The notes: generated by a model not told the origin, from the sequence alone. Positions 53,615 to 62,984 are shown, counted from the stretch's first letter. The stretch: DNA of 64,000 nt from Sanguibacter gelidistatuariae (GCF_900096585.1 NZ_FMYH01000002.1:331997-395996); one strand, 5' to 3'. A program made the numbers and translations.

Positions 53615-54600
53615 TCATCACCGTCACCCCCAACCCCAGCCTCGACCGGACGTTCGAGGCCACCACGATCGAGCTCGGTGAGGTCAATCGGGCGCACGCG
53701 ACCCACATCCACGCCGGTGGCAAGGGCATCAACGTGACCCGGGCGCTCGTCGCCGGGGGCTTCGACTCTGTCGCGGTGTTCCCCGCCGGCGGGTCCGACG
53801 GCGACCGTCTCGTCTCCGACCTGCGGCTCCGCTCGGTCCCGGTCCGCCCGGTCCGCGTCGAGGCCGACACTCGATCCAACGTCACGCTCGTCGACGCCGG
53901 CGGCGTCACCACGAAGATCAACGCCCCAGGCGCCGCGCTCACCCCGCAAGCTGTCGACGCACTGCTCGCCGAGCTGGCCGAGGAGATCACCCGAGCCACC
54001 CGTGCGGGCACCGTCCCGCTCGTGGTCGGCGCCGGCTCGCTGCCCGACGGCGCGGGGCCGGACTTCTACGTCCGGGTGACCGCGCTGGCTGCCGAGCTCG
54101 GAGCCCGAACGGTTCTCGACACCTCCGGTGAGCCGCTTCGAGCCGCCGTTGTTGCGGGTGGGTTGGCCCTCGTCAAGCCCAACGACGAGGAGCTCGCGGA
54201 GCTCGTGGGCCGGGAGCTGGTCACCGTCGCCGACGTGGTCGACGCGGCCCACGAGGTGATGGCCTCCGGCATCGATGCGGTCCTTGTCTCTCTTGGTGCG
54301 CACGGTGCCCTCCTCATAGGACCCGGCGAGCCGGCCTGGGCCGGTGGTGCCCCGCTCGTGCCGCTCTCGACCGTGGGTGCCGGCGACATCACGCTCGCTG
54401 GTTTCCTCTCCGGGCTCGCGCCGTCCACCCCGACGTCGCCCACCTCGTCCACCTTCACCGACGCGCTCGTGCGCGCCGTCGCCTGGGGCAGGGCAGCCGT
54501 CCTGCTCCCCGGATCAGCAGTACCGACGCCCGCCGACATCCACCCGGCAGACGTCACGCTCGCCCACCCACCCCGCCACATCGCACTGAAGGAGCTGTGA
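53611..54600 (+). CDS. fruK: 1-phosphofructokinase
   Basis: The enzyme phosphorylates fructose-1-phosphate, made by the PTS, to fructose-1,6-bisphosphate. It has 329 residues, PfkB fold: MIITVTPNPSLDRTFEA, HAGGKGINVTRALVAGG, LALVKPNDEELAEL and the catalytic loop STVGAGDITLAGFLSG with the base Asp. The ATG overlaps the fruR stop as ATGA. It lies directly before the two fructose-specific PTS genes. Confidence 0.96.
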   Translation: MIITVTPNPSLDRTFEATTIELGEVNRAHATHIHAGGKGINVTRALVAGGFDSVAVFPAGGSDGDRLVSDLRLRSVPVRPVRVEADTRSNVTLVDAGGVTTKINAPGAALTPQAVDALLAELAEEITRATRAGTVPLVVGAGSLPDGAGPDFYVRVTALAAELGARTVLDTSGEPLRAAVVAGGLALVKPNDEELAELVGRELVTVADVVDAAHEVMASGIDAVLVSLGAHGALLIGPGEPAWAGGAPLVPLSTVGAGDITLAGFLSGLAPSTPTSPTSSTFTDALVRAVAWGRAAVLLPGSAVPTPADIHPADVTLAHPPRHIALKEL

Positions 54601-54601
54601 C

Positions 54602-55069
54602 GTGAGCACTTCATCTCCCGCCGCACTGATCACCCCCGAGCTCGTTGCACTCGACCTGGTCGCCGCCGACCGTGACGAGGCCACCCGCCACCTCATCGAC
54701 CTGCTGGCCGCGGCCGGTCGGGTCACTGACGCCGACGGCTTCCACGCCGACGTGCGCGCCCGCGAGGCGCAGATGGCCACCGGTATGCCGGGCGGCATCG
54801 GGCTGCCCCACGCCCGGTCCGAACACGTCACGGTGCCCTCCCTCGCGCTCGCGCGGGTGCCGGCTGGTGTCGACTTCGGCGCGCCGGACGGACCAGCGAC
54901 GTTGATCTTCCTCATCGCCGCCCCCGCCGGCGGAGACTCCGACCACCTCAAGATCCTCGCCGCCCTCGCCCGCCGCCTCGTGCACGAGTCCTTCCGGGAC
55001 TCCCTGCGCGCCGCGCCCGACGCCGCCACGATCGCCGAGATCGTCACCCGAGAGGTCGCCCCGTCATGA
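54602..55069 (+). CDS. PTS fructose-specific EIIA component
   Basis: This 155-residue protein is a free EIIA of the fructose type: ATGMPGGIGLPHARSEHVTVPSLALARV contains the phosphorylated His in LPHARS, split here by family marks, followed by FLIAAPAGGDSDHLKILAALARRL. It takes phosphate from HPr and passes it to the IIB domain of the next protein. The GTG start follows AAGGAGCTGTGAC; the IIBC gene overlaps its stop. Confidence 0.95.
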   Translation: MSTSSPAALITPELVALDLVAADRDEATRHLIDLLAAAGRVTDADGFHADVRAREAQMATGMPGGIGLPHARSEHVTVPSLALARVPAGVDFGAPDGPATLIFLIAAPAGGDSDHLKILAALARRLVHESFRDSLRAAPDAATIAEIVTREVAPS

Positions 55070-56619
55070 AGTTCGTCGCCGTCACCTCCTGCCCCACGGG
55101 CATCGCCCACACCTACATGGCCGCTGAGGCCCTCGAGCAGGCCGGCAAGGCCGCCGGCCACGACGTCCAGGTCGAGACGCAGGGCTCGGCTGGGACCATC
55201 GCGCTCGACCCGGCCGTCATCGCCGCGGCCGACGGCGTGATCTTCGCCGCCGACCTCGAGGTCAAGGACAAGGAACGGTTCGCCGGGAAGCCGACGATCG
55301 ACGTCGGCGTGAAGAAAGCGGTCCACGACGCCAAGGGGGTCCTAGCCCAGGCGATCGCCGCCGTCGAGGCGGGTGTCGTCGCCCCCGCGGGTCCGACAGC
55401 TGCCGCGGGCGCTGCGTCCGGAGGCCTGTCGACCAAGGTCGACAAGAACGCCGGCGTCGGCACCCGCGTCCGCCAGTGGCTGATGACCGGGATCTCGTAC
55501 ATGATCCCCTTCGTCGCCGCGGGCGGGATCCTTATCGCCCTTGCCTTCATGCTGGCCAACCTGGCCTGGGACGTGGACGGCCCGATCAAGGTCACCCAGG
55601 TGACCGCGGAGCAGCTCATCAACAGCTTCTCGGTGACCTCCGGCCAGGACTGGGCCGCGCTGCTCAACCTCACCGGCGGTGCCGCCTTCGGCTTCCTCGT
55701 CCCGGTGCTCGCCGGGTTCATCGCCTACGCGATCGCGGACCGCCCGGGCCTGGTCCCCGGATTTGTCGGTGGTGCGATCGCCGTGACCGTCGGCGCCGGG
55801 TTCCTCGGCGGCCTTGCTGCCGGGTTCGTCGGTGGCTTCCTGGCCCTGTGGATCAGCCGCTGGAAGGTCCCGCGCGGAGTGCGCGGCATCATGCCGGTCG
55901 TCGTCATCCCGCTCGTGTCGACGTTCATCACCGGGCTGCTCATGTTCGTCGTGCTCGGCCGCCCGATCGCCGCGCTCATGGACGGCCTCACGGACTGGCT
56001 CAACTCCCTCTCCGGCGGCAGCACGATCCTGCTCGGCGTGCTGCTCGGCGCGATGATGGGCTTCGACCTCGGGGGACCGGTCAACAAGGTGGCCTACACC
56101 TTCGCGGTCACCGGCCTGGCTACCGAGGGCCTCGCATCCGACGCGACCCAGTACCGCGTCATGGCCGCGGTCATGGCCGCCGGCATGGTTGCTCCGCTCG
56201 CCATGGCGCTGGCCACGGTGGTCCGCAAGTCCTTGTTCACGCACGCCGAACGGGAGAACGGCAAGGCAGCCTGGCTGCTCGGTGCGTCGTTCATCTCCGA
56301 GGGAGCCATCCCCTTCGCCGTGGTGGACCCGCTGCGCGTGCTCGCCTCGACGATCGTGGGCTCGGCCGTCACCGGCGGGCTCGTCATGGCCTTCGACTCC
56401 ACCCTGCGCGCCCCGCACGGTGGTATCTGGGTCCTGCCGCTCATCGGCAACCCGATCCTCTTCGTCCTCGCCGTGATCATCGGCACGGTCGTCTGTGCCG
56501 CCATCGTCATCGTGCTCAAGAGCCTCGGGACCAACTCGGTCGTCGCGGCCGAGCAGGCGGCCGACGCCCTCGCGGAGTCGCAGGAGACCACCGGCGTCAC
56601 CGCTCCCGCCTCGGCCTGA
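55066..56619 (+). CDS. fruA: PTS fructose-specific EIIBC component
   Basis: This 517-residue membrane protein has an N-terminal IIB domain (1-100) with the phospho-Cys9 in AVTSCPTGIAHTYMAAEAL. After an Ala-rich linker of about 20 residues comes the IIC channel (about 130-490) with many helices, including ISYMIPFVAAGGILIALAF and GFDLGGPVNKVAYTF. It imports fructose and phosphorylates it at C1. IIA is separate here, unlike the IIABC fusions in some relatives. HPr follows after 46 bases. Confidence 0.96.
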   Translation: MKFVAVTSCPTGIAHTYMAAEALEQAGKAAGHDVQVETQGSAGTIALDPAVIAAADGVIFAADLEVKDKERFAGKPTIDVGVKKAVHDAKGVLAQAIAAVEAGVVAPAGPTAAAGAASGGLSTKVDKNAGVGTRVRQWLMTGISYMIPFVAAGGILIALAFMLANLAWDVDGPIKVTQVTAEQLINSFSVTSGQDWAALLNLTGGAAFGFLVPVLAGFIAYAIADRPGLVPGFVGGAIAVTVGAGFLGGLAAGFVGGFLALWISRWKVPRGVRGIMPVVVIPLVSTFITGLLMFVVLGRPIAALMDGLTDWLNSLSGGSTILLGVLLGAMMGFDLGGPVNKVAYTFAVTGLATEGLASDATQYRVMAAVMAAGMVAPLAMALATVVRKSLFTHAERENGKAAWLLGASFISEGAIPFAVVDPLRVLASTIVGSAVTGGLVMAFDSTLRAPHGGIWVLPLIGNPILFVLAVIIGTVVCAAIVIVLKSLGTNSVVAAEQAADALAESQETTGVTAPASA

Positions 56620-56665
56620 CGGCCGCACCCACCAGACGTTCCGACCACTCAGCTAAGGACACACC

Positions 56666-56938
56666 ATGTCGACTCGCACCGTTGCCGTCGCCTCCAGCTC
56701 GGGGCTGCACGCCCGTCCCGCCTCGATCTTCACCCAGGCCGCCGCCGACTCCGGCATCGACGTCCTCATCGCCCATGGCGACGAGGATCCCGTGGACGCC
56801 GCGAGCATCCTGCTTGTCATGTCCCTCGGTGTCCCCAGCGGCGCCGAGGTGACGCTCAGCGCCGACGGCCCGGACGCCGACCGCGTGCTCGACGAGCTCG
56901 TCGCACTGCTGGCCACGGACCTCGACGAGGAGCCGTGA
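56666..56938 (+). CDS. ptsH: Phosphocarrier protein HPr
   Basis: This 90-residue protein is a full HPr with the phospho-His15 in SSGLHARPASIF and a Ser47 in DAASILLVMSLGV at the site used by HPr kinase in Firmicutes. No HPr kinase is expected in this group, so the Ser may not be phosphorylated. It shuttles phosphate from EI to EIIA. The ATG follows AAGGACACACC. EI starts within its stop codon, as GTGA. Confidence 0.96.
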   Translation: MSTRTVAVASSSGLHARPASIFTQAAADSGIDVLIAHGDEDPVDAASILLVMSLGVPSGAEVTLSADGPDADRVLDELVALLATDLDEEP

Positions 56939-58608
56939 AGCTCACCGGAGCGGGGGTCGGACGTGGGGCGGTGATCGGACCCGTCGTCCGGATCGCGCCG
57001 GCCCCGGCCGCCCCTGCCCACGAACCCGTGCCCGAAGACCCGACGTCGGCCGCGGCCGACGTCGTCGCGGCCTTCGACGCGGTCGCCGCCGGCCTGCGCG
57101 CCCAGGCGGGCTCGGCCGAGGGGGCAGCTGTCGCGGTCCTCGGCGCGACCGCACAGATGGCCGAGGACCGCGCGCTGCGCAAGCAGACCCTCGCCAAGGT
57201 CGCGGCGGGCGAGGGGCCGGTCACGGCCCTCGACTCCGTCGTGGGCGGCTTTGTGGAGATGTTCACCAAGGCCGGGGGCATGCTCGCCGAGCGGGTCACC
57301 GACCTGCGCAGCGTGCGTGACCGGGTGGCCGCGCACATCCTCGGCGTCCCGGCCCCGGGTGTCCCGCACCTGAGCGTCCCCTCTGTCGTCGTCGCGCAGG
57401 ACCTCGCACCCGCCGACACCGCGGCCTTGGACCTCTCCCTCGTCCTGGCGATAGTCACGGAGCTCGGTGGCACCACGAGTCACACCGCGATCATCGCTGG
57501 GCAGCGGGGAATCCCGTGCCTGGTGCGGGTTGCGGGAGCGCTTGAGCTCGCCGAGGGCGCCGTGGTCGCCGTCGACGCAGCCGCCGGTACGCTCGAGGTG
57601 GACCCGGGCCCGGAGGTCGCCGAGGCGTTCGCCCTGCGCGCCGACGTCGCCCGCCGCCTCGCCGAGGACGTGTCGCCCGGGGCGACCGCGGACGGGATGC
57701 CGGTCAACCTGCTCGCGAACATCGGGACAGCGGCTGACGCCGCACGCGTCGCCGGGGACGCGTGCGAGGGGGTCGGGCTCTTCCGGACCGAGGTGCTCTT
57801 CCTCGACCGCACGAGCGCACCTACCCGCGAGGAGCAGGCGGAGGTCTACGCCCAGGTGCTCCGCTCCTTCGCCGGACGCAAGGTCGTGGTCCGCACCCTC
57901 GACGCGGGGGCGGACAAGCCGCTGGCCTTCGCGACCCAGCTCGACGAGGAAAACCCGGCGCTCGGGGTGCGTGGCTACCGCCTCGTGCGCACAGCCCCCG
58001 AGCTCCTGGAGACCCAGCTTGCCGCACTCGCCGACGCCCAGCGGGTCACCGGGGTCCAGCCCTGGGTCATGGCACCGATGATCTCGACGCCGGGGGAGGC
58101 GCGCGACTTCGCGGCGGCCGCCCGCCGGCACGGCCTGACCACGGTCGGCGTCATGGTCGAGGTCCCCGCGGCCGCGTTGCGCGCGGACGCGATCCTCGCC
58201 GAGGTGGACTTCGTCTCGATGGGCACCAACGACCTCGCCCAGTACGTCATGGCCACCGACCGGTTGCGCGGGGAGCTCTCTGACCTCATCAACCTCTGGC
58301 AGCCCGCTGTGCTCGACCTCGTCGCCGCGACCGCGGCGGCAGGGCGTCGCGCCGGTAAGCCGGCCGGGGTGTGCGGGGAGTCGGCGGCCGACCCGGTCAT
58401 GGCCGTCGTGCTCACCGGCCTGGGCGTGACGTCTCTGTCGATGTCCGCCGGCGCCGTGCCGCTCGTGCGCTACGCCGTCGCCCAGCACACCCTCGCCCAG
58501 GCGGAGGCTGTGGCGCAGGCCGCACTCGCGGCCGACTCTGCCGAGGCCGCCCGCGCCGCCGCGATCGCAGCACTGGTTCCCGGGGTCGCGGCGACGCTCG
58601 GGCTCTGA
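56935..58608 (+). CDS. ptsI: PTS enzyme I (phosphoenolpyruvate--protein phosphotransferase)
   Basis: Enzyme I takes phosphate from PEP and gives it to HPr. It has 557 residues, full length. The active His183 lies in TELGGTTSHTAIIAGQRGIPC. PEP-site segments are GLFRTEVLFLDR, TLDAGADKPL, VEVPAAALRADAIL and FVSMGTNDLAQYVMATDR, and the Cys of AGVCGESAADP is intact. GTG 56935 overlaps the ptsH stop. Being with fructose genes, this general PTS pair may serve mainly fructose. The gene ends 12 bases before a convergent ABC gene. Confidence 0.97.
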   Translation: MKLTGAGVGRGAVIGPVVRIAPAPAAPAHEPVPEDPTSAAADVVAAFDAVAAGLRAQAGSAEGAAVAVLGATAQMAEDRALRKQTLAKVAAGEGPVTALDSVVGGFVEMFTKAGGMLAERVTDLRSVRDRVAAHILGVPAPGVPHLSVPSVVVAQDLAPADTAALDLSLVLAIVTELGGTTSHTAIIAGQRGIPCLVRVAGALELAEGAVVAVDAAAGTLEVDPGPEVAEAFALRADVARRLAEDVSPGATADGMPVNLLANIGTAADAARVAGDACEGVGLFRTEVLFLDRTSAPTREEQAEVYAQVLRSFAGRKVVVRTLDAGADKPLAFATQLDEENPALGVRGYRLVRTAPELLETQLAALADAQRVTGVQPWVMAPMISTPGEARDFAAAARRHGLTTVGVMVEVPAAALRADAILAEVDFVSMGTNDLAQYVMATDRLRGELSDLINLWQPAVLDLVAATAAAGRRAGKPAGVCGESAADPVMAVVLTGLGVTSLSMSAGAVPLVRYAVAQHTLAQAEAVAQAALAADSAEAARAAAIAALVPGVAATLGL

Positions 58609-58620
58609 ACTGTTGCCGGG

Positions 58621-59859
58621 TCAGACCTCGAGCTTGAGCGCCTGGCGCCAGCTCAGCGCGGTCCCGCCCTGCATGACGGCCCGCTGGTAGACACGTTCAC
58701 CGAGGCGCAGCAGGGCGTACGCGGTCGCGATGACGACGAGGAGAGAGACGAGCGGCTCCCACATCGCCACGTTGCCGTCGAGCAGGCGCACCGGCATGGC
58801 GACGGAGGAGACCACCGGCACGTAGGACGCGACCGTGAGCCACGTGCCGTCGGCGAAGATCCCCGCGAACAGGGCGACCATGATCACCGTCGTGATCGGA
58901 CCGGTGTTGGACTGCAGGTCTTCGCTGCGGCTCGCGAGCGAACCGAGAACCGCCCAGACGGCGGCGAGCGCGGTGAACCCGGCGACGAAGAACGCGATGA
59001 ACCAGCCCGAGGCACCGAGCAGCCAGCCGAAATCGCTCGCGGCGCCGGTGAGGTTGAGCCCGACGAGCGCGACCACGGCGAACAGCCCGATCTGGGCGAA
59101 GGCCAGCAGGGAGTTGCCGATCACCTTGCCGTAGAGCAGCTGGCGGATGGGGATGGCGGTCGCGAGGATCTCCACGACCCGGTTCTGCTTCTCCTCGAGC
59201 ACGGAGTTGGCGATCGCCATCCCGAAGATGATCGCGGCCATGTAGAAGAGGAAGGCGAAGGCGAACGAGGCGGCGGACTTGAGCGCGTTGCGCTCGTCGC
59301 TGCCCTCGAGGAGCTCGGTCGTGACCTCGGAGCCCGCGGTGAGGGTGGCAACGGTCGTGCCGGCGGCTTCCGCGTTGGCCGCCAGGACGGAGGAGGTGAC
59401 GCTCGCGCTGAGCGCCCCGCCGAGAGTCCCGTCGACCGAGTCGCGGCCAACGAGGATCCACCCCTGGTCCGTGAGCACGAGCGCGACGTCGGCATCGCCG
59501 TCCAGCACCTGCTGGCGGGCGGCCTGCTCGTCGGCGGCCTCCTTGATCGTGAGGGTGTCGCCGGAGTCGCCGGAGGTGATGGTGTTGGTGGCGCCTGAGG
59601 CAACCTCGCGGCCCTCGCCGGAGGTCACCACGACGGTGTAGTCCGCGGTCCGCGACCCGAGGAAGGCCGACAGCCCGATGCCGGCGACGATGAGAACAAG
59701 CGTGAGCACGGTCGAGAGGAGGAAGTTGCGGTCCGTGAGCTTGACCGTGATCTCCCGGATGGTCACGACAAGCCAAGGGTTCTTCACCGCCGGCAGGTCG
59801 GTGGGCGCCGAGCCGTCATCGAGCCGTGGTGAGTGTGTCGCAGGGGCGGTGGTGCTCAT
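58621..59859 (-). CDS. ABC-2 type exporter permease, NatB-like
   Basis: This 412-residue membrane protein has an N-terminal cytoplasmic stretch (PAVKNPWLVVTIREITVKLTDRNF), the first helix (STVLTLVLIVAGIGLSAFLG), a long outside loop (about 60-180) and five to six helices after residue 185. The ABC-2 segment IFGMAIANSVLEEKQNRVVEILATAIPIRQLLYGKVIG is characteristic of NatB/YhaP-type permeases. It exports an unknown substrate such as sodium, a drug or an antimicrobial peptide. The ATG overlaps the ATPase gene by 4 bases. Confidence 0.9.
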   Translation of the reverse strand: MSTTAPATHSPRLDDGSAPTDLPAVKNPWLVVTIREITVKLTDRNFLLSTVLTLVLIVAGIGLSAFLGSRTADYTVVVTSGEGREVASGATNTITSGDSGDTLTIKEAADEQAARQQVLDGDADVALVLTDQGWILVGRDSVDGTLGGALSASVTSSVLAANAEAAGTTVATLTAGSEVTTELLEGSDERNALKSAASFAFAFLFYMAAIIFGMAIANSVLEEKQNRVVEILATAIPIRQLLYGKVIGNSLLAFAQIGLFAVVALVGLNLTGAASDFGWLLGASGWFIAFFVAGFTALAAVWAVLGSLASRSEDLQSNTGPITTVIMVALFAGIFADGTWLTVASYVPVVSSVAMPVRLLDGNVAMWEPLVSLLVVIATAYALLRLGERVYQRAVMQGGTALSWRQALKLEV

Positions 59860-60752
59860 CGTGTGACCTCCCGGTAGATGTCTGACAGGGACGGGACGAG
59901 CGGGGTGAACTCGCTCAGGCCGCGAGCGACCGCCTCGCGCAGGACCCGGTCCTGGGTGGCGGCGTCGTCGAGCTCGAGGACGGCGCGAGCGCCGTCGACG
60001 TCCACGACCTGCACCCCGGGCATGCCGCGGAGCCAGCCCGCGTCGGGTGCGGTCGTGATGGCGAACTGCCGGGGTCCACGCGCGCGCAGCTCGGCGCTCT
60101 TCCCGGCGGCCATGACCTTGCCGCCGGCGAGCACGACGAGCGAGTCGCACAGACGGTCGACGAGGTCGAGCTGGTGGCTGGAGAAGAGGACGGGGACACC
60201 CTCGCGGAGCCGGTCGCGCAGCAGGTCGACCATCGAGTCGACGGCGACCGGGTCGAGCCCGGAGAACGGCTCGTCGAGGACGAGTGCGGCGGGCCGGTGC
60301 AGGAGCGAGGCGGTGATCTGCACGCGCTGCTGGTTGCCCAGCGACAAGGACTCGAGCTTGTCCTTGAGCCGGTCGCCCAGCCCGAAGCGCTCGAGCATGC
60401 GCGTGGCCTCGGAGGCTGCGTCCTTGCGGGTCATCCCGCGCAGCTGGCCGAGGTAGATCAGCTGGTCGAGGATCGGCTGCTTGGGGTAGAGCCCGCGCTC
60501 CTCGGGCATGTAGCCGAAGCGGGTCCGGTCCCGCGCGGTGATCGGACGATCACCCCACAGGACCTCGCCCCCGTGCACGGTCAGAACTCCCATGATCATC
60601 CGCATGGTTGTTGTCTTGCCGGCGCCGTTCGCGCCGACAAAACCTGTCATCTGGCCCGGCTCGACGGTGAACGAGACGTCGTCGACCGCCGTCTTGTCGC
60701 CGAATGAGCGCATGAGATTGCGCACCTCGAGCGATGGCGTGTGGTTGGTCAT
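59856..60752 (-). CDS. ABC exporter ATP-binding protein, NatA-like
   Basis: A 298-residue ATPase: Walker A GFVGANGAGKTTTMRMIMG, signature LSLGNQQRVQ (Leu-Gly instead of Gly-Gly, common in this subfamily), Walker B LVLDEPFSGLDPVAVDSM and the switch His in LFSSHQLDLVDRL. A C-terminal about 75-residue extension is as in NatA. It powers the adjacent permease. The ATG has GAGGAGACGCAGGAGAGG upstream. A TAGGCT box and an inverted repeat precede it, and a two-component system lies upstream in the same direction. Confidence 0.93.
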   Translation of the reverse strand: MTNHTPSLEVRNLMRSFGDKTAVDDVSFTVEPGQMTGFVGANGAGKTTTMRMIMGVLTVHGGEVLWGDRPITARDRTRFGYMPEERGLYPKQPILDQLIYLGQLRGMTRKDAASEATRMLERFGLGDRLKDKLESLSLGNQQRVQITASLLHRPAALVLDEPFSGLDPVAVDSMVDLLRDRLREGVPVLFSSHQLDLVDRLCDSLVVLAGGKVMAAGKSAELRARGPRQFAITTAPDAGWLRGMPGVQVVDVDGARAVLELDDAATQDRVLREAVARGLSEFTPLVPSLSDIYREVTR

Positions 60753-60778
60753 GGTGACCCCTCTCCTGCGTCTCCTCC

Positions 60779-60784
60779 AGCCTA
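60779..60784 (-). promoter_or_regulatory. -10 box of the ABC exporter operon
   Basis: TAGGCT on the minus strand lies 27 bases before the ATG at 60752, with a good ribosome binding site in the leader. The -35 region is poor, which suits activator control by the response regulator encoded upstream. Confidence 0.45.
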
Positions 60785-60806
60785 AGGAAAACGACCCGGG
60801 CGCAAC

Positions 60807-60822
60807 TCCCCCACCAGGGGGA
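60807..60822. promoter_or_regulatory. Inverted repeat upstream of the ABC exporter promoter
   Basis: TCCCCCACCAGGGGGA has perfect 6-base arms around ACCA. It lies 22 bases upstream of the -10 box, spanning the -35 flank, and is a candidate site for the NarL-type regulator. Confidence 0.45.
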
Positions 60823-60854
60823 ATGCCGACGCCGGATCGGCTGGGGGGAGGGTG

Positions 60855-60880
60855 CCGCCTCCCCCGCGCGGGGGAGGCGG
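60855..60880. terminator. Palindromic terminator after the response-regulator gene
   Basis: A 26-base perfect palindrome (stem 60855-60865 with 60870-60880, 4-base centre) starts 11 bases after the stop of the regulator gene on the minus strand. It has no T-run. It should separate the two-component operon from the ABC exporter. Confidence 0.65.
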
Positions 60881-60891
60881 GCGTATGCGGC

Positions 60892-61587
60892 TTACCCGCG
60901 GGGGTGGAGTCCGTTGCGGTAGGCGTAGATCACGGCCTGGACGCGGTCGCGGGAGGCTGTCTTTGCGAGGATGTTGGAGACGTGCGTCTTGACGGTCGCC
61001 TCGCCGAGGAAGAGCCGCGCGGCGATCTCGGCGTTGGAGAGGCCATCGGCGAGCAGCTCAAGCACCTCGAGCTCGCGGGGGGTCAGGCGTGGGGCGACCG
61101 CCCGCGCGATCGCTGGCGTGGCCGGCGACGCGGCGACCAGGTCCTGTGACGCACCGGGGGAGGCCTGCGTGAGCCGGGCGATGACCTTGAGCGTCGCCTC
61201 GGGGGCGAGCAGCGCATGGCCGTCGGCCACCGCGCGCACGGCCTCGACGAGGTCGCTCGGGTCGGCATTCTTGAGCAGGAAGCCGCTCGCTCCGGCCGCG
61301 AGACCGTCGAAGAGGTAGTCATCGCGGTCGAAGGTCGTCAAGATGATGACCTTGGCCAAGCCCGCGGCGACGATCTCCCGGGTGGCCGCGATGCCGTCCA
61401 GGACGGGCATCTGCACGTCCATGAGCACGACGTCGGCGGGGTGCTCCGCGAGGACGGCGAGGGCGGCCCGGCCGTCGGCGGCCTGACCGACCACCTCGAT
61501 GTCGTCCTCGACCGAGAGCACCATGGCGAATCCCGAGCGGACGAGGGCGTGGTCGTCGACGAGCAGGACCCGGATGGCGGTGGTCAT
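60892..61587 (-). CDS. NarL/LuxR-type response regulator
   Basis: This 231-residue protein has a receiver domain (1-120) with Asp11/Asp12, phospho-Asp57 in VVLMDVQMPVLDG, Thr in IILTTFD and Lys in GFLLKNA. The C-terminal LuxR helix-turn-helix is LTPRELEVLELLADGLSNAEIAARL then GEATVKTHVSNIL. The linker of about 25 residues is Ala/Pro-rich. It pairs with the histidine kinase whose gene overlaps it by ATGA. The ABC exporter downstream is the probable target. Confidence 0.95.
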   Translation of the reverse strand: MTTAIRVLLVDDHALVRSGFAMVLSVEDDIEVVGQAADGRAALAVLAEHPADVVLMDVQMPVLDGIAATREIVAAGLAKVIILTTFDRDDYLFDGLAAGASGFLLKNADPSDLVEAVRAVADGHALLAPEATLKVIARLTQASPGASQDLVAASPATPAIARAVAPRLTPRELEVLELLADGLSNAEIAARLFLGEATVKTHVSNILAKTASRDRVQAVIYAYRNGLHPRG

Positions 61588-62984
61588 GAGGAGAGGCTCC
61601 CTTGGGTGGAGTCGAGCGGGGCGGCATCGATCGGGCTGAGGGGCAGCCGGACCCGCACCCGCCAGCCGGCGCCGGTCCGGCGCGGGCCGACCTCCGCCTC
61701 GCCGCGGTGCAGCAGGACCCGCTCGCGGATGCCCCGCAGACCGTATCCGGACCCGGCGGACCCGGCGCGGGGCTGCCCATCGTCGACGACCTCGACCTCG
61801 ACCCAGCGTGGGCCGGTCTCGGGGGCGCCCGTGCGCACCGTGACCCGGGCGCGGGCCGCAGTCGAGTGCCTGGCGGCGTTGGCCAGCGACTCCTGCACGG
61901 TCCGGAAGAGGGACAGTGCGACCGGGCTCGGAACCGTGGCCAGGCTGCCGGCGTCCTCGACGACGGTGAGATCCACCTCGAGCCCGGAGTCGCGGTGCAC
62001 TGCGATCAGGTCGCCCAGCTCCGCGAGCCCCGGCTCGGGGGCGCGACTGCGTCCGCTGGCACGCTCGGTGTCGGTCTCGGTGCGCAGCACGCCGAGCAGC
62101 GACCGCATGTCGCTCACGGCCTGCCGGCTCGATCCCTCGATGTTCCGCAGCGCCTCGGAGGCGGCCTCGGGGTCGCGGGTGAGCACCGTGCGGGCCGCGC
62201 CCGCCTGCACACCGATGACGGACACGTGGTGGGCGACGACGTCGTGCAGCTCGCGGGCGATGCGCAGGCGCTCGTCGACGACGGCGCGGCGGGCGAGCTC
62301 GTCGCCCTGCGCGCGGATGCGCTCGGCCTGCTGGCTCAGCCGGGCGCGCTGCAGGGCGCTGCGCCACGAGGCCCGTCCGGCGGCGATGGCGCCGCCGAAG
62401 TAGGCGAAGTTGATGAGCGAGGTGTAGACGACCGCCGCGACGAGCGGGGAGACCAAGCCGTCGGGGTCCACCTCCGGCCGGATGGTAGCCCCGTAGCCCG
62501 AGACCAGCGTGAACGTGATGACGAGCCAGAGGGTCATGGTGAGGATCACGAGCCCCATGGCGATCCACAGGGCCCGCCGGTTGCGGGCCCACGCGACGGC
62601 GGCGTAGAGCGCCGCGAAGTAGGCGATCTGGAACGCGATCTCGTACGCGGCCGACGGCGCCGCATAGCTGAGAGAGAGGAACAGCCCGCTCGAGACCACG
62701 AGGACGGTCAGCGGGAAGCGCCGGCGCACCGCGAGCGGGGCGATCATGAGGCAGAGCGCGCCATAGGCGTCCCAGGGGCCTTCGGCGTCGGGCATCCCCT
62801 GGACGCTCCGGGACATCACGAGGGTGACCAGCGCGACCACCATGAGCGTGAGCGCGCCGTAGACGTCGTGGCGCATCTGTCGCGGCGTCGGCGACGGTCG
62901 TTCCCACAGCGGTTCGTCGACGTCGTTGAGCCACGCATTGAGCCGTTCCGGGAGTTTCACGCGGGTGGTCGTCGGGTCGGCCAT
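61584..62984 (-). CDS. NarL-type sensor histidine kinase
   Basis: The product has 466 residues from ATG 62984, chosen because TAGTGT ends 7 bases before it; a GTG at 62993 is the alternative. After about 40 cytoplasmic residues come six or so membrane helices (about 43-200) with little outside sequence. HisKA_3 follows with the phospho-His in IARELHDVVAHHVSVIG (about 247), then an ATPase domain with SLANAARHSTA and YGLRGIRERVLLHRG. Such kinases without a large sensor domain often respond to membrane-active compounds. It is co-translated with the regulator. Confidence 0.93.
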   Translation of the reverse strand: MADPTTTRVKLPERLNAWLNDVDEPLWERPSPTPRQMRHDVYGALTLMVVALVTLVMSRSVQGMPDAEGPWDAYGALCLMIAPLAVRRRFPLTVLVVSSGLFLSLSYAAPSAAYEIAFQIAYFAALYAAVAWARNRRALWIAMGLVILTMTLWLVITFTLVSGYGATIRPEVDPDGLVSPLVAAVVYTSLINFAYFGGAIAAGRASWRSALQRARLSQQAERIRAQGDELARRAVVDERLRIARELHDVVAHHVSVIGVQAGAARTVLTRDPEAASEALRNIEGSSRQAVSDMRSLLGVLRTETDTERASGRSRAPEPGLAELGDLIAVHRDSGLEVDLTVVEDAGSLATVPSPVALSLFRTVQESLANAARHSTAARARVTVRTGAPETGPRWVEVEVVDDGQPRAGSAGSGYGLRGIRERVLLHRGEAEVGPRRTGAGWRVRVRLPLSPIDAAPLDSTQGSLSS

